64,000 nucleotides of DNA, from NCBI GenBank assembly GCA_903848465.1, contig CAINGK010000196.1, forward strand, positions 1 to 64,000, read 5' to 3'. Below are positions 50,307 to 60,177 of the stretch, in pieces (the first letter of the stretch is position 1; every line of letters starts with the position of its first letter). The translations under genes were made by a program, and so were the position numbers. The stretch comes from an uncultured Verrucomicrobiota bacterium. GTDB lineage: Bacteria; Verrucomicrobiota; Verrucomicrobiia; Verrucomicrobiales; Verrucomicrobiaceae. The notes below the pieces were generated by a model that was given only the letters and a program-made list of their open reading frames with translations, searched no databases and had not been told where the DNA came from.

Positions 50307-51230
50307 TCAGGGCCTGGCGGCAATCGACAGCTCAATGATCTTGGCGCACAGATCCGGGAACTCGATGCCCACAGCCTTCGCGGCCTTGGGCAGCAGGCTG
50401 CTGCTGGTCATGCCGGGGATGGTGTTCACTTCGAGCACGAAGGGAGCCTGATCGCTGTCACGCAGCATGACATCCACACGGCCATAGACTTCGGTGCCGC
50501 AGGAGCGGAAGGCTTTCAGCGCGGCTTCTTGCACGGCCTGCGTCACCTCGGGGCTGAGGTTGGCGGGGCAGTTGTAGTTCGTTTTGCCGGTGCCGCCCAT
50601 CCACGGGTACTTGTTATTGATGTCGTAGAAACCTTCGACCGGTTCGATGTGAATCACCGGCAGCACCTGATCGCCCAGAATGCCGACCGTCAGTTCTTTG
50701 CCGGAAACGTAGTCTTCGATCAGCGTGTCGTTGCCAAACAATTTGGCGTCTTCGATGGCGGCGTCGAACTCGGCCTGTGTGTGGCAGATGTGAACGCCGA
50801 CGCTGGAACCTTCACGCGGTGGTTTGACGACGAGCGGCAGGGAAATCGCCAGCGGCTGGCTGCCATCCAGTGGATAAGTCTGCGAACGCGGCGTGGGCAC
50901 CCCGGCGGCGATGAAGCGCTCCTTGCTCAGCAGTTTGTCGAACGCGATGCGGCTGCTCGCCACTCCCGCTCCGGTGTAGCGGATGCCGCGTTGTTCCAAA
51001 ATGGCCTGAATCTGGCCGTCCTCGCCAAAGGTGCCGTGGATCAGGTTCATGGCGATGAACACATCCCCTGGCACTTCAAAGTCCGGTCCGGTCACATCCA
51101 CTTCGACGACGGTGGCACCTTTGCTGCGCAGCGCTTCGGCCACGCTTTCGGCGGTTTTGAGCGAAACTTTGCGTTCGGAGCCGGGGCCGCCCATCAGGAG
51201 GGCGATTTTCTTGTTCGTCAGATCGATCAT
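50307..51230 (-). CDS. ddl: D-alanine--D-alanine ligase
   Basis: ATG 51230 gives 307 residues; the longer open frame upstream is not family-like. LMGGPGSERKVSLKTAESVAEAL is the N-terminal nucleotide-fold motif, HGTFGEDGQIQAILE holds the conserved glutamate, LVVKPPREGSSVGV is the ATP-grasp phosphate loop and VLEVNTIPGMTSSSLLPKAA the metal-binding end. It makes D-Ala-D-Ala for peptidoglycan in the cytoplasm, evidence that this organism builds a normal murein wall. It stands alone, divergent from the D-amino-acid deacylase gene, which may be a functional link in D-amino-acid metabolism. Confidence 0.92.
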   Translation of the reverse strand: MIDLTNKKIALLMGGPGSERKVSLKTAESVAEALRSKGATVVEVDVTGPDFEVPGDVFIAMNLIHGTFGEDGQIQAILEQRGIRYTGAGVASSRIAFDKLLSKERFIAAGVPTPRSQTYPLDGSQPLAISLPLVVKPPREGSSVGVHICHTQAEFDAAIEDAKLFGNDTLIEDYVSGKELTVGILGDQVLPVIHIEPVEGFYDINNKYPWMGGTGKTNYNCPANLSPEVTQAVQEAALKAFRSCGTEVYGRVDVMLRDSDQAPFVLEVNTIPGMTSSSLLPKAAKAVGIEFPDLCAKIIELSIAARP

Positions 51231-51318
51231 GGTGGGCAGATATGGAATGCGGAGGCCGGATTGGCAAAAGGAATCCTGGCAATGTCCGTGCCATCCGCCA
51301 CGTCTTTCCCTCATCACC

Positions 51319-52878
51319 ATGAATCTGGGCCTCCTTTTCGCCTTTCTACTCGTTGGCTCCGCCATGGCGGCGGATTTCGACCTGCTCATTACGAATGCAC
51401 AGATCGCGGATGGCAGCGGTGGGCCGTTGGTCAGAGGCAGCATCGCAGTGAAAGGCGGGCGCATCGTGGCGGTCGGTCAGGTCGAAGGCTCGGCGGCTGT
51501 GGTCATAGATGCCGGCGGAAAAGTGGCTGCACCGGGCTTCATCGATGTCCATACCCACTCGGAAGACATCTGCCTTATCCCGGCGGCGGAGAATTTTCTG
51601 CGCATGGGTGTCACGACCATCATCACCGGCAACTGCGGTCATTCGCGCACCGATGTGGCGAAGTTTTTTCAAGAGATCGAGGAATCGAAGGTGTCTCTCA
51701 ACGTGGCCACGCTGATCGGTCACGGTTCGGTGCGTGAGCAGGGCATGGGCGGCAGCTTCATCCGCGCACCGAATGCGGAGCAGCTCGCCACGATGCAAGG
51801 GCTGGTCGATCAGGCGATGAAGGATGGGGCGGTCGGCCTGAGCACGGGGCTTATTTATGTGCCCGGCTCTTTTGCTAAGACCGATGAACTCATCGCGCTG
51901 GCGAAAGTAGCGGCTGCCCATGACGGCATTTACGTCAGCCACATGCGCTATGAAACGGTGCGCATTTTTGAGGCGCTGGATGAGATCATCCGTATTGCCA
52001 GAGAGGCGAAAATCCGTGCCGAAGTCTCGCACATCAAGCTTTCCGGCCCAAGTGCCTGGGGCAAGGCCCATGAAGTTCTGGCGGTGCTTGACCGCGCGCG
52101 TGCCGAGGGCTTGAAAATCACGCAGGATCAATATGCCTATACGGCCTCCAGCACTGGCCTGCGGCAGACCTTGCCGGACAGTGCTCTCGAAGGCGAGCAT
52201 GCAGACTTCATCGCGCGAATCTCTGATCCGCAGAAGAAAGCTGCGATCATTGCCAGCATGGCCGAAATGCGCGCCCGCCAGGGGCGCAAGGACTACAGCT
52301 ATGCGGTGATCGCCCGCTGCAAGGCGGACCCATCGCTCAATGGCAAAACGATTCCTGAAGCAGCGAAAATGCGGCGAGGTGCAGACACGCTCGATAATCA
52401 AATCGAGCTGATTCTTGAGATCGAAGCCCAGGGCGGTGCGGGTGCTATTTTCCACGGCATGAGCGAGGATGATTTGAAGATCTTCATGCAGCATCCGCTC
52501 ACCATGATCGCCAGCGACGGCGGTCCGCGTCGTCTCGGCGAGGATGTGCCGCATCCGCGCAGCTACGGCAACAATGCTCGCGTGCTGGGCCGCTATGTGC
52601 GCGAATTGAATCTGCTCACGCTGCCAGAAGCGGTGCGCCGTATGACCTCACTGCCTGCGCAGACTTTTCATCTCAAAGATCGTGGCGTGATCAAAGAAGG
52701 CGCGCATGCTGACATCGTGATTTTTGATCCTGACAAAGTCACAGATCCTTCCACCTTCAGCGACCCGCACCACTACGCCGAGGGATTTGATCATGTGATC
52801 GTGAATGGTGGAGTCACGATTCGTGACGGCAAACTCACGAAGGTGCGGCGTGGTGGCCCGCTGCGGATGGGGCAATAA
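51319..52878 (+). CDS. Secreted N-acyl-D-amino-acid deacylase-family amidohydrolase
   Basis: ATG 51319 gives 519 residues with a signal peptide (LGLLFAFLLVGSAMAADFD). The amidohydrolase fold begins FDLLITNAQIADGSG. The zinc motif is APGFIDVHTHSED, followed by TTIITGNCGHS, SHMRYETVRIFEALDEIIRIA (a metal-ligand His in the 'SHMR' block) and SHIKLSG, and the catalytic aspartate in IASDGGPRR. GVIKEGAHADIVIFDP closes the fold. It should remove acyl groups from N-acyl-D-amino acids or cleave D-aminoacyl peptides outside the cytoplasm. Being adjacent and divergent to ddl fits recycling of D-amino acids from cell-wall material. Confidence 0.85.
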   Translation: MNLGLLFAFLLVGSAMAADFDLLITNAQIADGSGGPLVRGSIAVKGGRIVAVGQVEGSAAVVIDAGGKVAAPGFIDVHTHSEDICLIPAAENFLRMGVTTIITGNCGHSRTDVAKFFQEIEESKVSLNVATLIGHGSVREQGMGGSFIRAPNAEQLATMQGLVDQAMKDGAVGLSTGLIYVPGSFAKTDELIALAKVAAAHDGIYVSHMRYETVRIFEALDEIIRIAREAKIRAEVSHIKLSGPSAWGKAHEVLAVLDRARAEGLKITQDQYAYTASSTGLRQTLPDSALEGEHADFIARISDPQKKAAIIASMAEMRARQGRKDYSYAVIARCKADPSLNGKTIPEAAKMRRGADTLDNQIELILEIEAQGGAGAIFHGMSEDDLKIFMQHPLTMIASDGGPRRLGEDVPHPRSYGNNARVLGRYVRELNLLTLPEAVRRMTSLPAQTFHLKDRGVIKEGAHADIVIFDPDKVTDPSTFSDPHHYAEGFDHVIVNGGVTIRDGKLTKVRRGGPLRMGQ

Positions 52879-52954
52879 TCATAAAAAGCGGAATTCGTAG
52901 TTCCATGACAACATCATCATTTGCCGCCTCCGCCGCGCCCGCTTCCATGCCGCC

Positions 52955-53629
52955 ATGCACATCCTGATTGTCGAAGATGATTCCAAGACCGCCGCACTGC
53001 TTGCCAGCGCGCTGCGGCAGGAGGAGTTTGAGGTCAGTCATGTGGGCGATGGTGAGAGCGGCCTCCAACGCGCCCTGGGAGCAGGCTTTGACGCCCTGCT
53101 GGTGGACATCATGCTGCCGCAGCGCGACGGCCTCAGCCTGGTGCGCGAGCTGCGTCAGCAGGGGCGCACCACGCCTGTCATCATGCTTTCCGCACGTGGC
53201 GAGGTGGAGCAGCGCGTGGAGGGCTTGAACGCGGGAGCGGATGATTATCTGCCCAAGCCCTTTGCCATGTCGGAGCTGCTGGCGCGCCTGCGCTCGCTGC
53301 TGCGGCGGAACGTGGCGCTCAAGCCTGCGGTGCTGACTCTGGCGGATTTGACCTATGACGTTGGCACGCGTGAGACGCGGCGTGCCGGCAAGCGCATCGA
53401 ATTATCTTCGCGTGAGAGTTTGCTGCTGGAGTGTCTGCTGCGTGCGGAAGGCCGTGTGGTCAGCCGGCGTGACATTATCCTCAGCGTGTGGGAGTATGAT
53501 TTTGATCCAGGCAGCAATCTGGTGGATGTCTATGTCAGGCGATTGCGGGAAAAGATTGACCGTGATCATGCGCCCGTCCTCATTCAAACCGTTCGCGGCC
53601 TGGGTTATGCGCTGCGCATTCAGCCATGA
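52955..53629 (+). CDS. OmpR-family response regulator of TCS3 (CusR-like)
   Basis: 224 residues. The receiver begins MHILIVEDDSKTAALLASAL with phosphoacceptor Asp51 (ALLVDIMLPQRDGL) and the conserved Lys in YLPKPFAMSELLARL. The DNA-binding half shows RIELSSRESLLLECLLRAEGRV and SNLVDVYVRRLREKIDRDH, ending QTVRGLGYALRI. This length and motif order are typical of CusR/CopR/CzcR regulators. The kinase gene overlaps it by four bases and the RND efflux genes follow, so metal-responsive control of the efflux operon is likely. Confidence 0.88.
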   Translation: MHILIVEDDSKTAALLASALRQEEFEVSHVGDGESGLQRALGAGFDALLVDIMLPQRDGLSLVRELRQQGRTTPVIMLSARGEVEQRVEGLNAGADDYLPKPFAMSELLARLRSLLRRNVALKPAVLTLADLTYDVGTRETRRAGKRIELSSRESLLLECLLRAEGRVVSRRDIILSVWEYDFDPGSNLVDVYVRRLREKIDRDHAPVLIQTVRGLGYALRIQP

Positions 53630-54696
53630 CACTGCGCCGCCGCATCCTGCTGCATTATGCCGCCACGCTCAGCGTGTCGCTGATTATCGTGGCGTTCTGG
53701 AGTTGGTTTGAATTCAATGAACAGCAGGAGGTGGCCCAGCATGGCGGGGTGGCGGCCACCTTGCGGCAGTCGCCGTTGGTGGAGACGGTAGAAATCATCC
53801 TGTATGGTGGCCTGCCTGCGCTGTTGCTAGGCATCATCGGCGGCAGCATTCTCATGCGCCAAGTCCTGCGTCCCATCGAAGAGTTGACCGAGGCGCTCGA
53901 AAAAACCACCGCGTCCAACCTTGCCGAACCTGTGGCACGCAGCGGCAACGGGGATGAACTCGACCGCATGTCCGCTGTGTTCAATGGCATGAAAGAACGC
54001 CTGGGGGCCTCGTTCACTCAGGCCCGTGAGTTCACCCTGCATGCCTCGCATGAGCTCAAAACACCGCTCACCATACTCCACGGCACGTTGGAACAGATGA
54101 TCGCTGATAACACCACGCCTACGGTCCATCGGGAGCGAATCACCTCCATGCTGGAGGAGGTGCAGCGTCTGTCGGTCATTGTCGGCCAGCTTGCCTTCCT
54201 CGCCAAGGCTGACGCCGGCCTGTTGGAGGCAACGCATGGCACGGTGGCCCTGCATGAACTCGTGCGTGATCTGGTGGAGGATCTAACACTGCTGTCTGCT
54301 GCGCAAAACATCACCGTTACCCTAGCGGCATGCCAGCCTGCAGAAGTCACGGGAGACCGCATGCGACTGCGCCAACTGCTGCTGATCCTTGGTGACAATG
54401 CCGTGAAGCATAACCACAAAAACGGCAGCATTGTGCTGGGCCTGTATCAGGACGAGAAGCAAATACTCTTCCGCATCACCAATACCGGCCCGGTCCTGCC
54501 GTATGAGTTGAGGTCCCGCGTGTTCGAACGGTTCCTGCGTGGCGATGCTTCGCATGGCAGCGCCATCGAGGGCAGCGGCCTCGGTCTGAGCATCGCGGAG
54601 TCCATTGCCAGATCGCATCATGGCAGCCTAATTTTCGAGGTCCTGGCGGACAGCCGCACGCAGCTCACTCTGAGTCTGCCAGCGGATTCGAAATGA
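53626..54696 (+). CDS. Sensor histidine kinase of TCS3 with minimal periplasmic domain
   Basis: 356 residues, short for this class. Two transmembrane helices (about 12-28 and 56-78) enclose only about 30 residues of periplasmic loop, much less than the metal-binding domain of CusS. HAMP is followed by LHASHELKTPLTILHGTLEQM (His142), the N-box LLILGDNAVKHN, and ITNTGPVLPYELRSRVFERF and EGSGLGLSIAESI for ATP. Either it senses within the membrane or it relies on a partner. Its gene overlaps the regulator by four bases and is followed by the outer-membrane efflux gene after 67 bp. Confidence 0.85.
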   Translation: MTLRRRILLHYAATLSVSLIIVAFWSWFEFNEQQEVAQHGGVAATLRQSPLVETVEIILYGGLPALLLGIIGGSILMRQVLRPIEELTEALEKTTASNLAEPVARSGNGDELDRMSAVFNGMKERLGASFTQAREFTLHASHELKTPLTILHGTLEQMIADNTTPTVHRERITSMLEEVQRLSVIVGQLAFLAKADAGLLEATHGTVALHELVRDLVEDLTLLSAAQNITVTLAACQPAEVTGDRMRLRQLLLILGDNAVKHNHKNGSIVLGLYQDEKQILFRITNTGPVLPYELRSRVFERFLRGDASHGSAIEGSGLGLSIAESIARSHHGSLIFEVLADSRTQLTLSLPADSK

Positions 54697-54763
54697 CGGT
54701 TTTAATGACAACCTTTTCACTGGAGACCGGTTCACAATTCCGCTTGGTCAACGACTGCCCGAC

Positions 54764-56086
54764 ATGAAATTTTCTCTGTTACTGTTTACCATCGCTGCTG
54801 CGCTGACCTCATGCAGAAGCTATCAGGCGCATCCGCTTTCGGCGGAGGCCAGTTCGGCGGCGTTCGCGGGACGTTCGTTGAACGATCCCGGCTTGCGGCA
54901 GTTTCTCACCGAACAAAAGGCCGAGCATGGCACCTGGGAGGTCAATCGACTGGCACTGGCCGCAGCTTATTTCCACCCGGATGTCACCCTCGCACGCGCC
55001 GAGGCGGGTGAACTGTCGGCGGCGATCAAAACGGCCAAGCAGCGGCCGAATCCTATCTTCACCTTTGGCCCGCAGTATGCCAGCTTTCACCGCAACGCGC
55101 TCACCCCCTGGTTCTTGGCTGGCAACGTTTTCTATCAAATAGAAACTGCTGGTAAACGCACCCGGCGCACGGAGCAGGCGATGGCCGCCGCAGAGGCCGC
55201 CAGATGGCGCGTATCGGCACGGGCCTGGACCGCGCGCTCGCGTGTGCGTGTGGCGATGCTGGAACTGCACAACGCTCGTGAGAACATCCGCCTGCTGGAG
55301 ACGGAACAGAAACTGCATGATGAGGCGATCAAGAAACTCACCGCGCAGATGGAAGCGGGCGATGTGTCGCCCTTTGAACTGACCCAGGCACGCCTGGCGC
55401 TGAACCGCACACGACTAGCCCTGCAAGACGCGCAACGACTGGCCGCCACTGGAGAGGCCAAACTCGCCGCTGCGGTAGGGGTGCCATTGTCGGCCTTGAA
55501 GGGCATCACTCTCGACTTTTCCGGATTCACGCGCCTGCCCTCGCAGAGCACCAGCAACAGTCGTCGTCTGGCACTGACGCAGCGGGCGGATCTGTTGGCG
55601 CTGCTCGCTGACTACGCTGCGGCGGAGTCCGCGTTGAGGTTGGAATACGCCAAGCAGTATCCTGATGTCCGGCTCGGCCCTGGATTTGATTTCAACCAGG
55701 GGCAGAACCGCTGGCAACTCGGGGTGAGCCTGGAACTCCCAATCAATGGCAATCGCGGCCCCATCGCGCAGGCGGAGGCGAAACGTAAGTCTGCTGAAGC
55801 ACGCTTTTTAGCGCAGCAGGACACTATCCAAGGTGAGCTTAACATCGCGCTGGCTTCCTATGAAGCCTCGCGGAAGAAAGCGGAGACCGCCGCTACGTTA
55901 TCGCAGGAGGCCGCTGCGGCCGCTGGCACGACGAAACGCATGGTCGAAGCGGGTGAACTCTCACCGCTCGAACTCACACGCCGACAGATTGAAGCCAGCA
56001 CGGCCAATCTTGCTCGTATGGCCGCCGACATCGAGGCGCAAACTGCCGCCGGAACGCTGGAAGATGCCATGCAGGCACGGCTTTGA
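54764..56086 (+). CDS. TolC-family outer-membrane efflux lipoprotein (CusC/CzcC-like)
   Basis: 440 residues. The leader SLLLFTIAAALTSC ends in a lipobox, so it is probably a lipoprotein like CusC. The two repeated halves of an outer-membrane efflux protein follow, each with a long coiled-coil helix pair (AIKTAKQRPNPIFTFGPQY, LYRL-type heptads, then EYAKQYPDVRLGPGFDFNQGQNRW and GVSLELPINGNRGPIAQAEAKRKSAEA). It forms the exit duct of the tripartite RND pump encoded downstream. The adaptor gene begins 18 bp after its stop. Confidence 0.85.
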   Translation: MKFSLLLFTIAAALTSCRSYQAHPLSAEASSAAFAGRSLNDPGLRQFLTEQKAEHGTWEVNRLALAAAYFHPDVTLARAEAGELSAAIKTAKQRPNPIFTFGPQYASFHRNALTPWFLAGNVFYQIETAGKRTRRTEQAMAAAEAARWRVSARAWTARSRVRVAMLELHNARENIRLLETEQKLHDEAIKKLTAQMEAGDVSPFELTQARLALNRTRLALQDAQRLAATGEAKLAAAVGVPLSALKGITLDFSGFTRLPSQSTSNSRRLALTQRADLLALLADYAAAESALRLEYAKQYPDVRLGPGFDFNQGQNRWQLGVSLELPINGNRGPIAQAEAKRKSAEARFLAQQDTIQGELNIALASYEASRKKAETAATLSQEAAAAAGTTKRMVEAGELSPLELTRRQIEASTANLARMAADIEAQTAAGTLEDAMQARL

Positions 56087-56104
56087 TTTTTACACAACCA
56101 CACC

Positions 56105-57085
56105 ATGAAAACCTTCGCCTCCTTTGCTCTCCTGTTCGCAGTGAGTTCGCTGCATGCCGCCGATTCGGGTGGTGCTGCTCCCGCAGCCGTGACCAAGGAG
56201 GGCGACCTCGTCGTGGTCATTCTCAAGCCCGATGCCGAGCAGCGGCTGCGGCTGAAAGTTGTCCCGGTGGAAAAGAAACCTGTGCCTGGCACGCGGCTGT
56301 TTTCAGGTGAAGTCGTTTATCCACTCGCTGGAGAAGGCAGCGGCGTCGCGCCAGTGCTCGGTGGCACGTTGGATGAGGTGCTGCGCCTCGCCGATTTGCA
56401 GGCCGCCGCCGATGGCCGCATTCTCCAGGCCAAGGTGCAGATTGATGCGGCGAAAATCGCCGTCGAGCGCGCGCAGAAAGTGCTCAATGCCGAAGCGGGC
56501 AGCGTGCGTTCCGTTGATGAAGCCAAAACAGCGCTGTCTCTCGCCGAGGGCACGCTGGCGACCGCGAAAGCCCAGCGCGACATCCTGGGCGATCCCGTGG
56601 GTAAATCAGGTGGTAAAAAGCGCGCCTGGGTCCGTGTGGCGATTTACAGCGGCGAGCTGCCGCTGCTCGATGCCAAGGCGGCTGCCAGCATCCGCACTCT
56701 GGGGTTTGAAGCCAAAAGCCAGAGCGCTGAACCCGTGGCCGGACCACCCACGGCCAATGCGCTAACTAATACCGTGGACTGGTATTACCAACTGCCAGCA
56801 GACAGTACCTTGCGTGCTGGAGAACGACTTGCCGTGGAAATCTCCACGGCTGGCAGCCAGGAAGAACATCTGGTCATTCCCTTCAATGCAGTACTGCATG
56901 ACATCCAGGGTGGTCAGTGGGTCTATGCCCAAACTGCGGAGCATACCTACACGCGAAAGCGCATTCAGGTCGCCCGCATTGCTGGCACTGACGCGGTGCT
57001 TGGCAGCGGTCCTGCTGCCGGCAGCAAAATTGTGACAGACGGCTCGGCTGAGCTGTTTGGCACGGAATTCATGACGGGAAAATAA
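56105..57085 (+). CDS. RND efflux periplasmic adaptor (short CusB/CzcB-like)
   Basis: 326 residues with a signal peptide ([17 protein letters not shown]). It keeps the beta-barrel/membrane-proximal parts ([55 protein letters not shown], ending [17 protein letters not shown]) and a helical hairpin around residues 95-160. It is shorter than typical CusB (about 400), the lipoyl halves are hard to recognise, and no metal-binding N-terminal extension is seen. It bridges the TolC-like duct and the RND permease, whose start is five bases downstream. Confidence 0.8.
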   Translation: MKTFASFALLFAVSSLHAADSGGAAPAAVTKEGDLVVVILKPDAEQRLRLKVVPVEKKPVPGTRLFSGEVVYPLAGEGSGVAPVLGGTLDEVLRLADLQAAADGRILQAKVQIDAAKIAVERAQKVLNAEAGSVRSVDEAKTALSLAEGTLATAKAQRDILGDPVGKSGGKKRAWVRVAIYSGELPLLDAKAAASIRTLGFEAKSQSAEPVAGPPTANALTNTVDWYYQLPADSTLRAGERLAVEISTAGSQEEHLVIPFNAVLHDIQGGQWVYAQTAEHTYTRKRIQVARIAGTDAVLGSGPAAGSKIVTDGSAELFGTEFMTGK

Positions 57086-57090
57086 CGGCC

Positions 57091-60000
57091 ATGCTGAACT
57101 CCATCGTCTCCTGGGCGCTGAACATGCGCGTGCTCGTTGTCGCTGCTGCGCTGGCGCTGCTGCTGGTCGGCATCAATGCCACGAAAAATGCACCACTGGA
57201 TGTGTTTCCTGAATTCGCGCCGCCACTGGTGGAGGTGCAGACGGAGGCACCGGGGCTTTCTACGGAGGAAGTCGATGCCTTGGTCACTGTGCCGCTGGAA
57301 AACTCGCTCAACGGCCTGCCGTTCCTGAAGACGCTGCGCTCCAAATCGGTGCTGGGCTTGTCCTCAGTGGTGATGATCTTTGATACGGGCACGGACATCC
57401 TCAAAGCGCGGCAGCTCGTGCAGGAAAGACTGAATCTCGCGCAGAACCGGCTGCCTGCCGTGGTGAAGCCGCCGGTGCTGATGTCTCCCTATTCTTCCTT
57501 GAGCCGAGTGCTGAAAGTGGGGCTGACGTCGAAGACGTTGTCGCAGATGGAGTTGAGTGAGCTGTCGCGCTGGACGATTCGTCCGCGTCTGATGTCCGTG
57601 CGTGGCGTGGCCAATGTCGCCATCTGGGGGCAGCGCGACAAACAATACCAAGTGCTCGTCGATCCTCAGCGCCTGCGTGCGGCTGGTGTGACGTTGGATG
57701 CGATCACCAAGGCCGCTGGCGATGCCGCCGTGATCAGTGCGGGCGGATTCATTGATACTCCCAATCAGCGGCTCAGCGTGGCGCAACTGGCCTTGATCGT
57801 CACTCCGGAGGATTTGGCGCGGACAGTGGTGGAGTTCCGTAACGGCGCACCGATCCGCCTCGGGGATGTGGCTGATGTGAAGATTGGCAATCCGGCACCG
57901 ATTGGGGATGGCGTCATCAACGATGGCCCGGGCATCCTGCTCATTGTTGAAAAGCAGCCCTGGGGCAACACGCTGGACGTGACGCATGGCGTCGAAAAAA
58001 TGCTGGAGGAGCTGAAGCCCGCGCTGCCCGGAGTGGATGTGGACAGCACCATCTTCCGGCCTGCCACTTTCATTCAGCTATCCATGGATCATCTGACCGA
58101 GGCACTGTGGCTTGGCTGTTTGCTGGTGGTCGTCGTGCTCGCGCTGTTCCTTGGAGACTGGCGCACCACGGTCATCAGCCTCACGGCGATCCCGCTGTCC
58201 CTGGCCATTGCGCTGCTCTTTCTGGCGTGGCGGGGCGAAACGATCAACACCATGATTTTGGCGGGCCTCATCATCGCGCTGGGAGAGGTGGTGGATGATG
58301 CGATCATCGATGTGGAAAACATCCTCCGCCGTCTGCGGCAGAACGCGGGACTTGCAGAGCCGAAGTCAAAGCTGCGGGTAGTGCTTGATGCTTCGTTGGA
58401 GGTGCGCAGTGCGGTCGTCTATGCCAGCGTCATCATCGTGTTGGTGTTCATCCCAGTGTTTTTCTTGCCGGGGCTGGCGGGCACATTTTTCAGGCCGCTG
58501 GCGCTGTCTTACATTCTTGCTATCAGCGCATCGCTCGTCGTGGCGCTCACAGTCACACCCGCGCTGAGTTTGATGCTGCTGCGCGTCAAGGACGGACACC
58601 ATCGCGATGCCTTCGTCGCCCGTGGTCTGAAAGCCGCGTACCGTGCCGTGCTGCCGGTGTTTGCGCGCAGCCCATGGCTGGCGCTGCTCATTCTCGCAGG
58701 TGCTTTTGCCTTCACCGGCTTCATCTGGCACACGCAGCTCAAGGAGGAGTTTCTACCGAACTTCAAGGAGCGTGACTTTCTCATGCACTGGCTGGAAAAG
58801 CCGAACACCTCGGTCGAAGCAAGCACACGCATCACCATCGCCGCCAGCAAGGATTTGCGCGCCATTCCCGGCGTGCGCAATCTCGGCGCTCACATCGGTC
58901 GTGCGGAGGTCGCGGATGAAGTGGTCGGTCCGGACTTCACAGAGTTGTGGATTAGCCTTGATCCCAACGTCGATTACGATGAAACGATTCACAAAGCGCA
59001 GGCGGTGGTGGATGGCTACCCCGGCCTCACCCGCGACCTGCTCACCTTTCTGCGGGAACGTGTGAAGGAGGTCCTCACGGGTGCCAGCGCCAGCATCGTC
59101 GTGCGCATTTTTGGCTCAGATCTCGATGTGCTGCGTGATCGCGCTGCGGCCGTTGGTGCTGCGCTGAAGGAGGTGCCTGGAGTGAGCGCCCTGAAGGTCG
59201 AATCTCTCACGCTGGTGCCGCAGATCACCGTGAAGCTGCGGCCTGAGTCCGCCGCGCTGCATGGACTCACAGCGGGTAAGGTGCGCCAGGCGGTGACCAC
59301 ACTCATCAGCGGGAGGAAAGTGGGCGAGGTGTACGAAGACCAGCGCGTGCATGATGTCATGGTCTGGAGCCTTCCAGCAGTGCGGGCTGACTACACCACG
59401 CTGCGTGATCTGCTCATTGAAACACCTGCTGGAGGACATGTGCGCCTCGCCGATGTGGCCGATCTCGCCATCGTGCCCACGCCGAATGCGATCAAACGCG
59501 AAGGCGCATCTAGACGCATTGACGTGACCTGCAACGTCACAGGACGTGCTTTGGGAGAGGTCGCAAAAGAGATCGAAGAACGTGTCGGCAAAGTTCAGTT
59601 TCCCGCAGGTTATCATCCTGAAATCCTCGGTGAATGGGCTGAGCGGCAGTCCGCGCAGAGCCGCCTGGGCTGGCTCGCGCTGGCCTCATTCGCTGGTATT
59701 CTCATGCTGTTGCTCGCGGATTTCCAGTCACCGCGTCTGGTGGTGCTGATCGCGCTGACGCTGCCCTTTGCCCTTATTGGTGGAGTCATGGCGGCGTGGC
59801 TGGGCGGTGGGGTGCTTTCGCTCGGATCGCTGGTTGGTTTTGTCACGGTTCTTGGCATCGCTGCGCGCAACGGCATCCTGCTTGTCAGCCACTATCGTCA
59901 TTTGCAGACCGACGAAGGACGTGCGTTTGGGCTTGATCTCGTTTTGGAAGGCAGCGCTGAGCGTCTCGTTCCCATCCTCATGACCGCCTCCACTGCCGCG

Positions 60001-60177
60001 CTTGCCCTGCTGCCGCTCGTGCTCAAAGGCAATGTGCCGGGCAATGAGATCGAGCGCCCGATGGCCCTCGTCATCCTTGGTGGGCTCGTGACCAGCACGC
60101 TGCTGAATCTGTTTCTCCTACCGGCATTGTATGCGCGGTTTGGCAAAGTGTCGGGCAGCCTGGAAAAAGCAGCATGA
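57091..60177 (+). CDS. Heavy-metal-type RND efflux permease (CusA/CzcA family)
   Basis: 1028 residues, a normal HME-RND length with twelve transmembrane helices and two large periplasmic loops. The N-terminus [31 protein letters not shown] and the loop after it match CusA/CzcA. The fourth helix carries [13 protein letters not shown] with acidic residues Asp402, Asp403, Asp407 and Glu409, where HME proteins have their proton/cation relay. The pattern is neither the classic CzcA nor the classic CusA signature, so the metal is uncertain. It pumps cations from periplasm or cytoplasm through the partner channel. The MFS gene overlaps its stop codon by four bases. Confidence 0.88.
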   Translation: MLNSIVSWALNMRVLVVAAALALLLVGINATKNAPLDVFPEFAPPLVEVQTEAPGLSTEEVDALVTVPLENSLNGLPFLKTLRSKSVLGLSSVVMIFDTGTDILKARQLVQERLNLAQNRLPAVVKPPVLMSPYSSLSRVLKVGLTSKTLSQMELSELSRWTIRPRLMSVRGVANVAIWGQRDKQYQVLVDPQRLRAAGVTLDAITKAAGDAAVISAGGFIDTPNQRLSVAQLALIVTPEDLARTVVEFRNGAPIRLGDVADVKIGNPAPIGDGVINDGPGILLIVEKQPWGNTLDVTHGVEKMLEELKPALPGVDVDSTIFRPATFIQLSMDHLTEALWLGCLLVVVVLALFLGDWRTTVISLTAIPLSLAIALLFLAWRGETINTMILAGLIIALGEVVDDAIIDVENILRRLRQNAGLAEPKSKLRVVLDASLEVRSAVVYASVIIVLVFIPVFFLPGLAGTFFRPLALSYILAISASLVVALTVTPALSLMLLRVKDGHHRDAFVARGLKAAYRAVLPVFARSPWLALLILAGAFAFTGFIWHTQLKEEFLPNFKERDFLMHWLEKPNTSVEASTRITIAASKDLRAIPGVRNLGAHIGRAEVADEVVGPDFTELWISLDPNVDYDETIHKAQAVVDGYPGLTRDLLTFLRERVKEVLTGASASIVVRIFGSDLDVLRDRAAAVGAALKEVPGVSALKVESLTLVPQITVKLRPESAALHGLTAGKVRQAVTTLISGRKVGEVYEDQRVHDVMVWSLPAVRADYTTLRDLLIETPAGGHVRLADVADLAIVPTPNAIKREGASRRIDVTCNVTGRALGEVAKEIEERVGKVQFPAGYHPEILGEWAERQSAQSRLGWLALASFAGILMLLLADFQSPRLVVLIALTLPFALIGGVMAAWLGGGVLSLGSLVGFVTVLGIAARNGILLVSHYRHLQTDEGRAFGLDLVLEGSAERLVPILMTASTAALALLPLVLKGNVPGNEIERPMALVILGGLVTSTLLNLFLLPALYARFGKVSGSLEKAA

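Noticed and set aside
51346..52554. 402-codon antisense frame under the deacylase gene
   Set aside because: Arg/His-rich antisense shadow with no motif.
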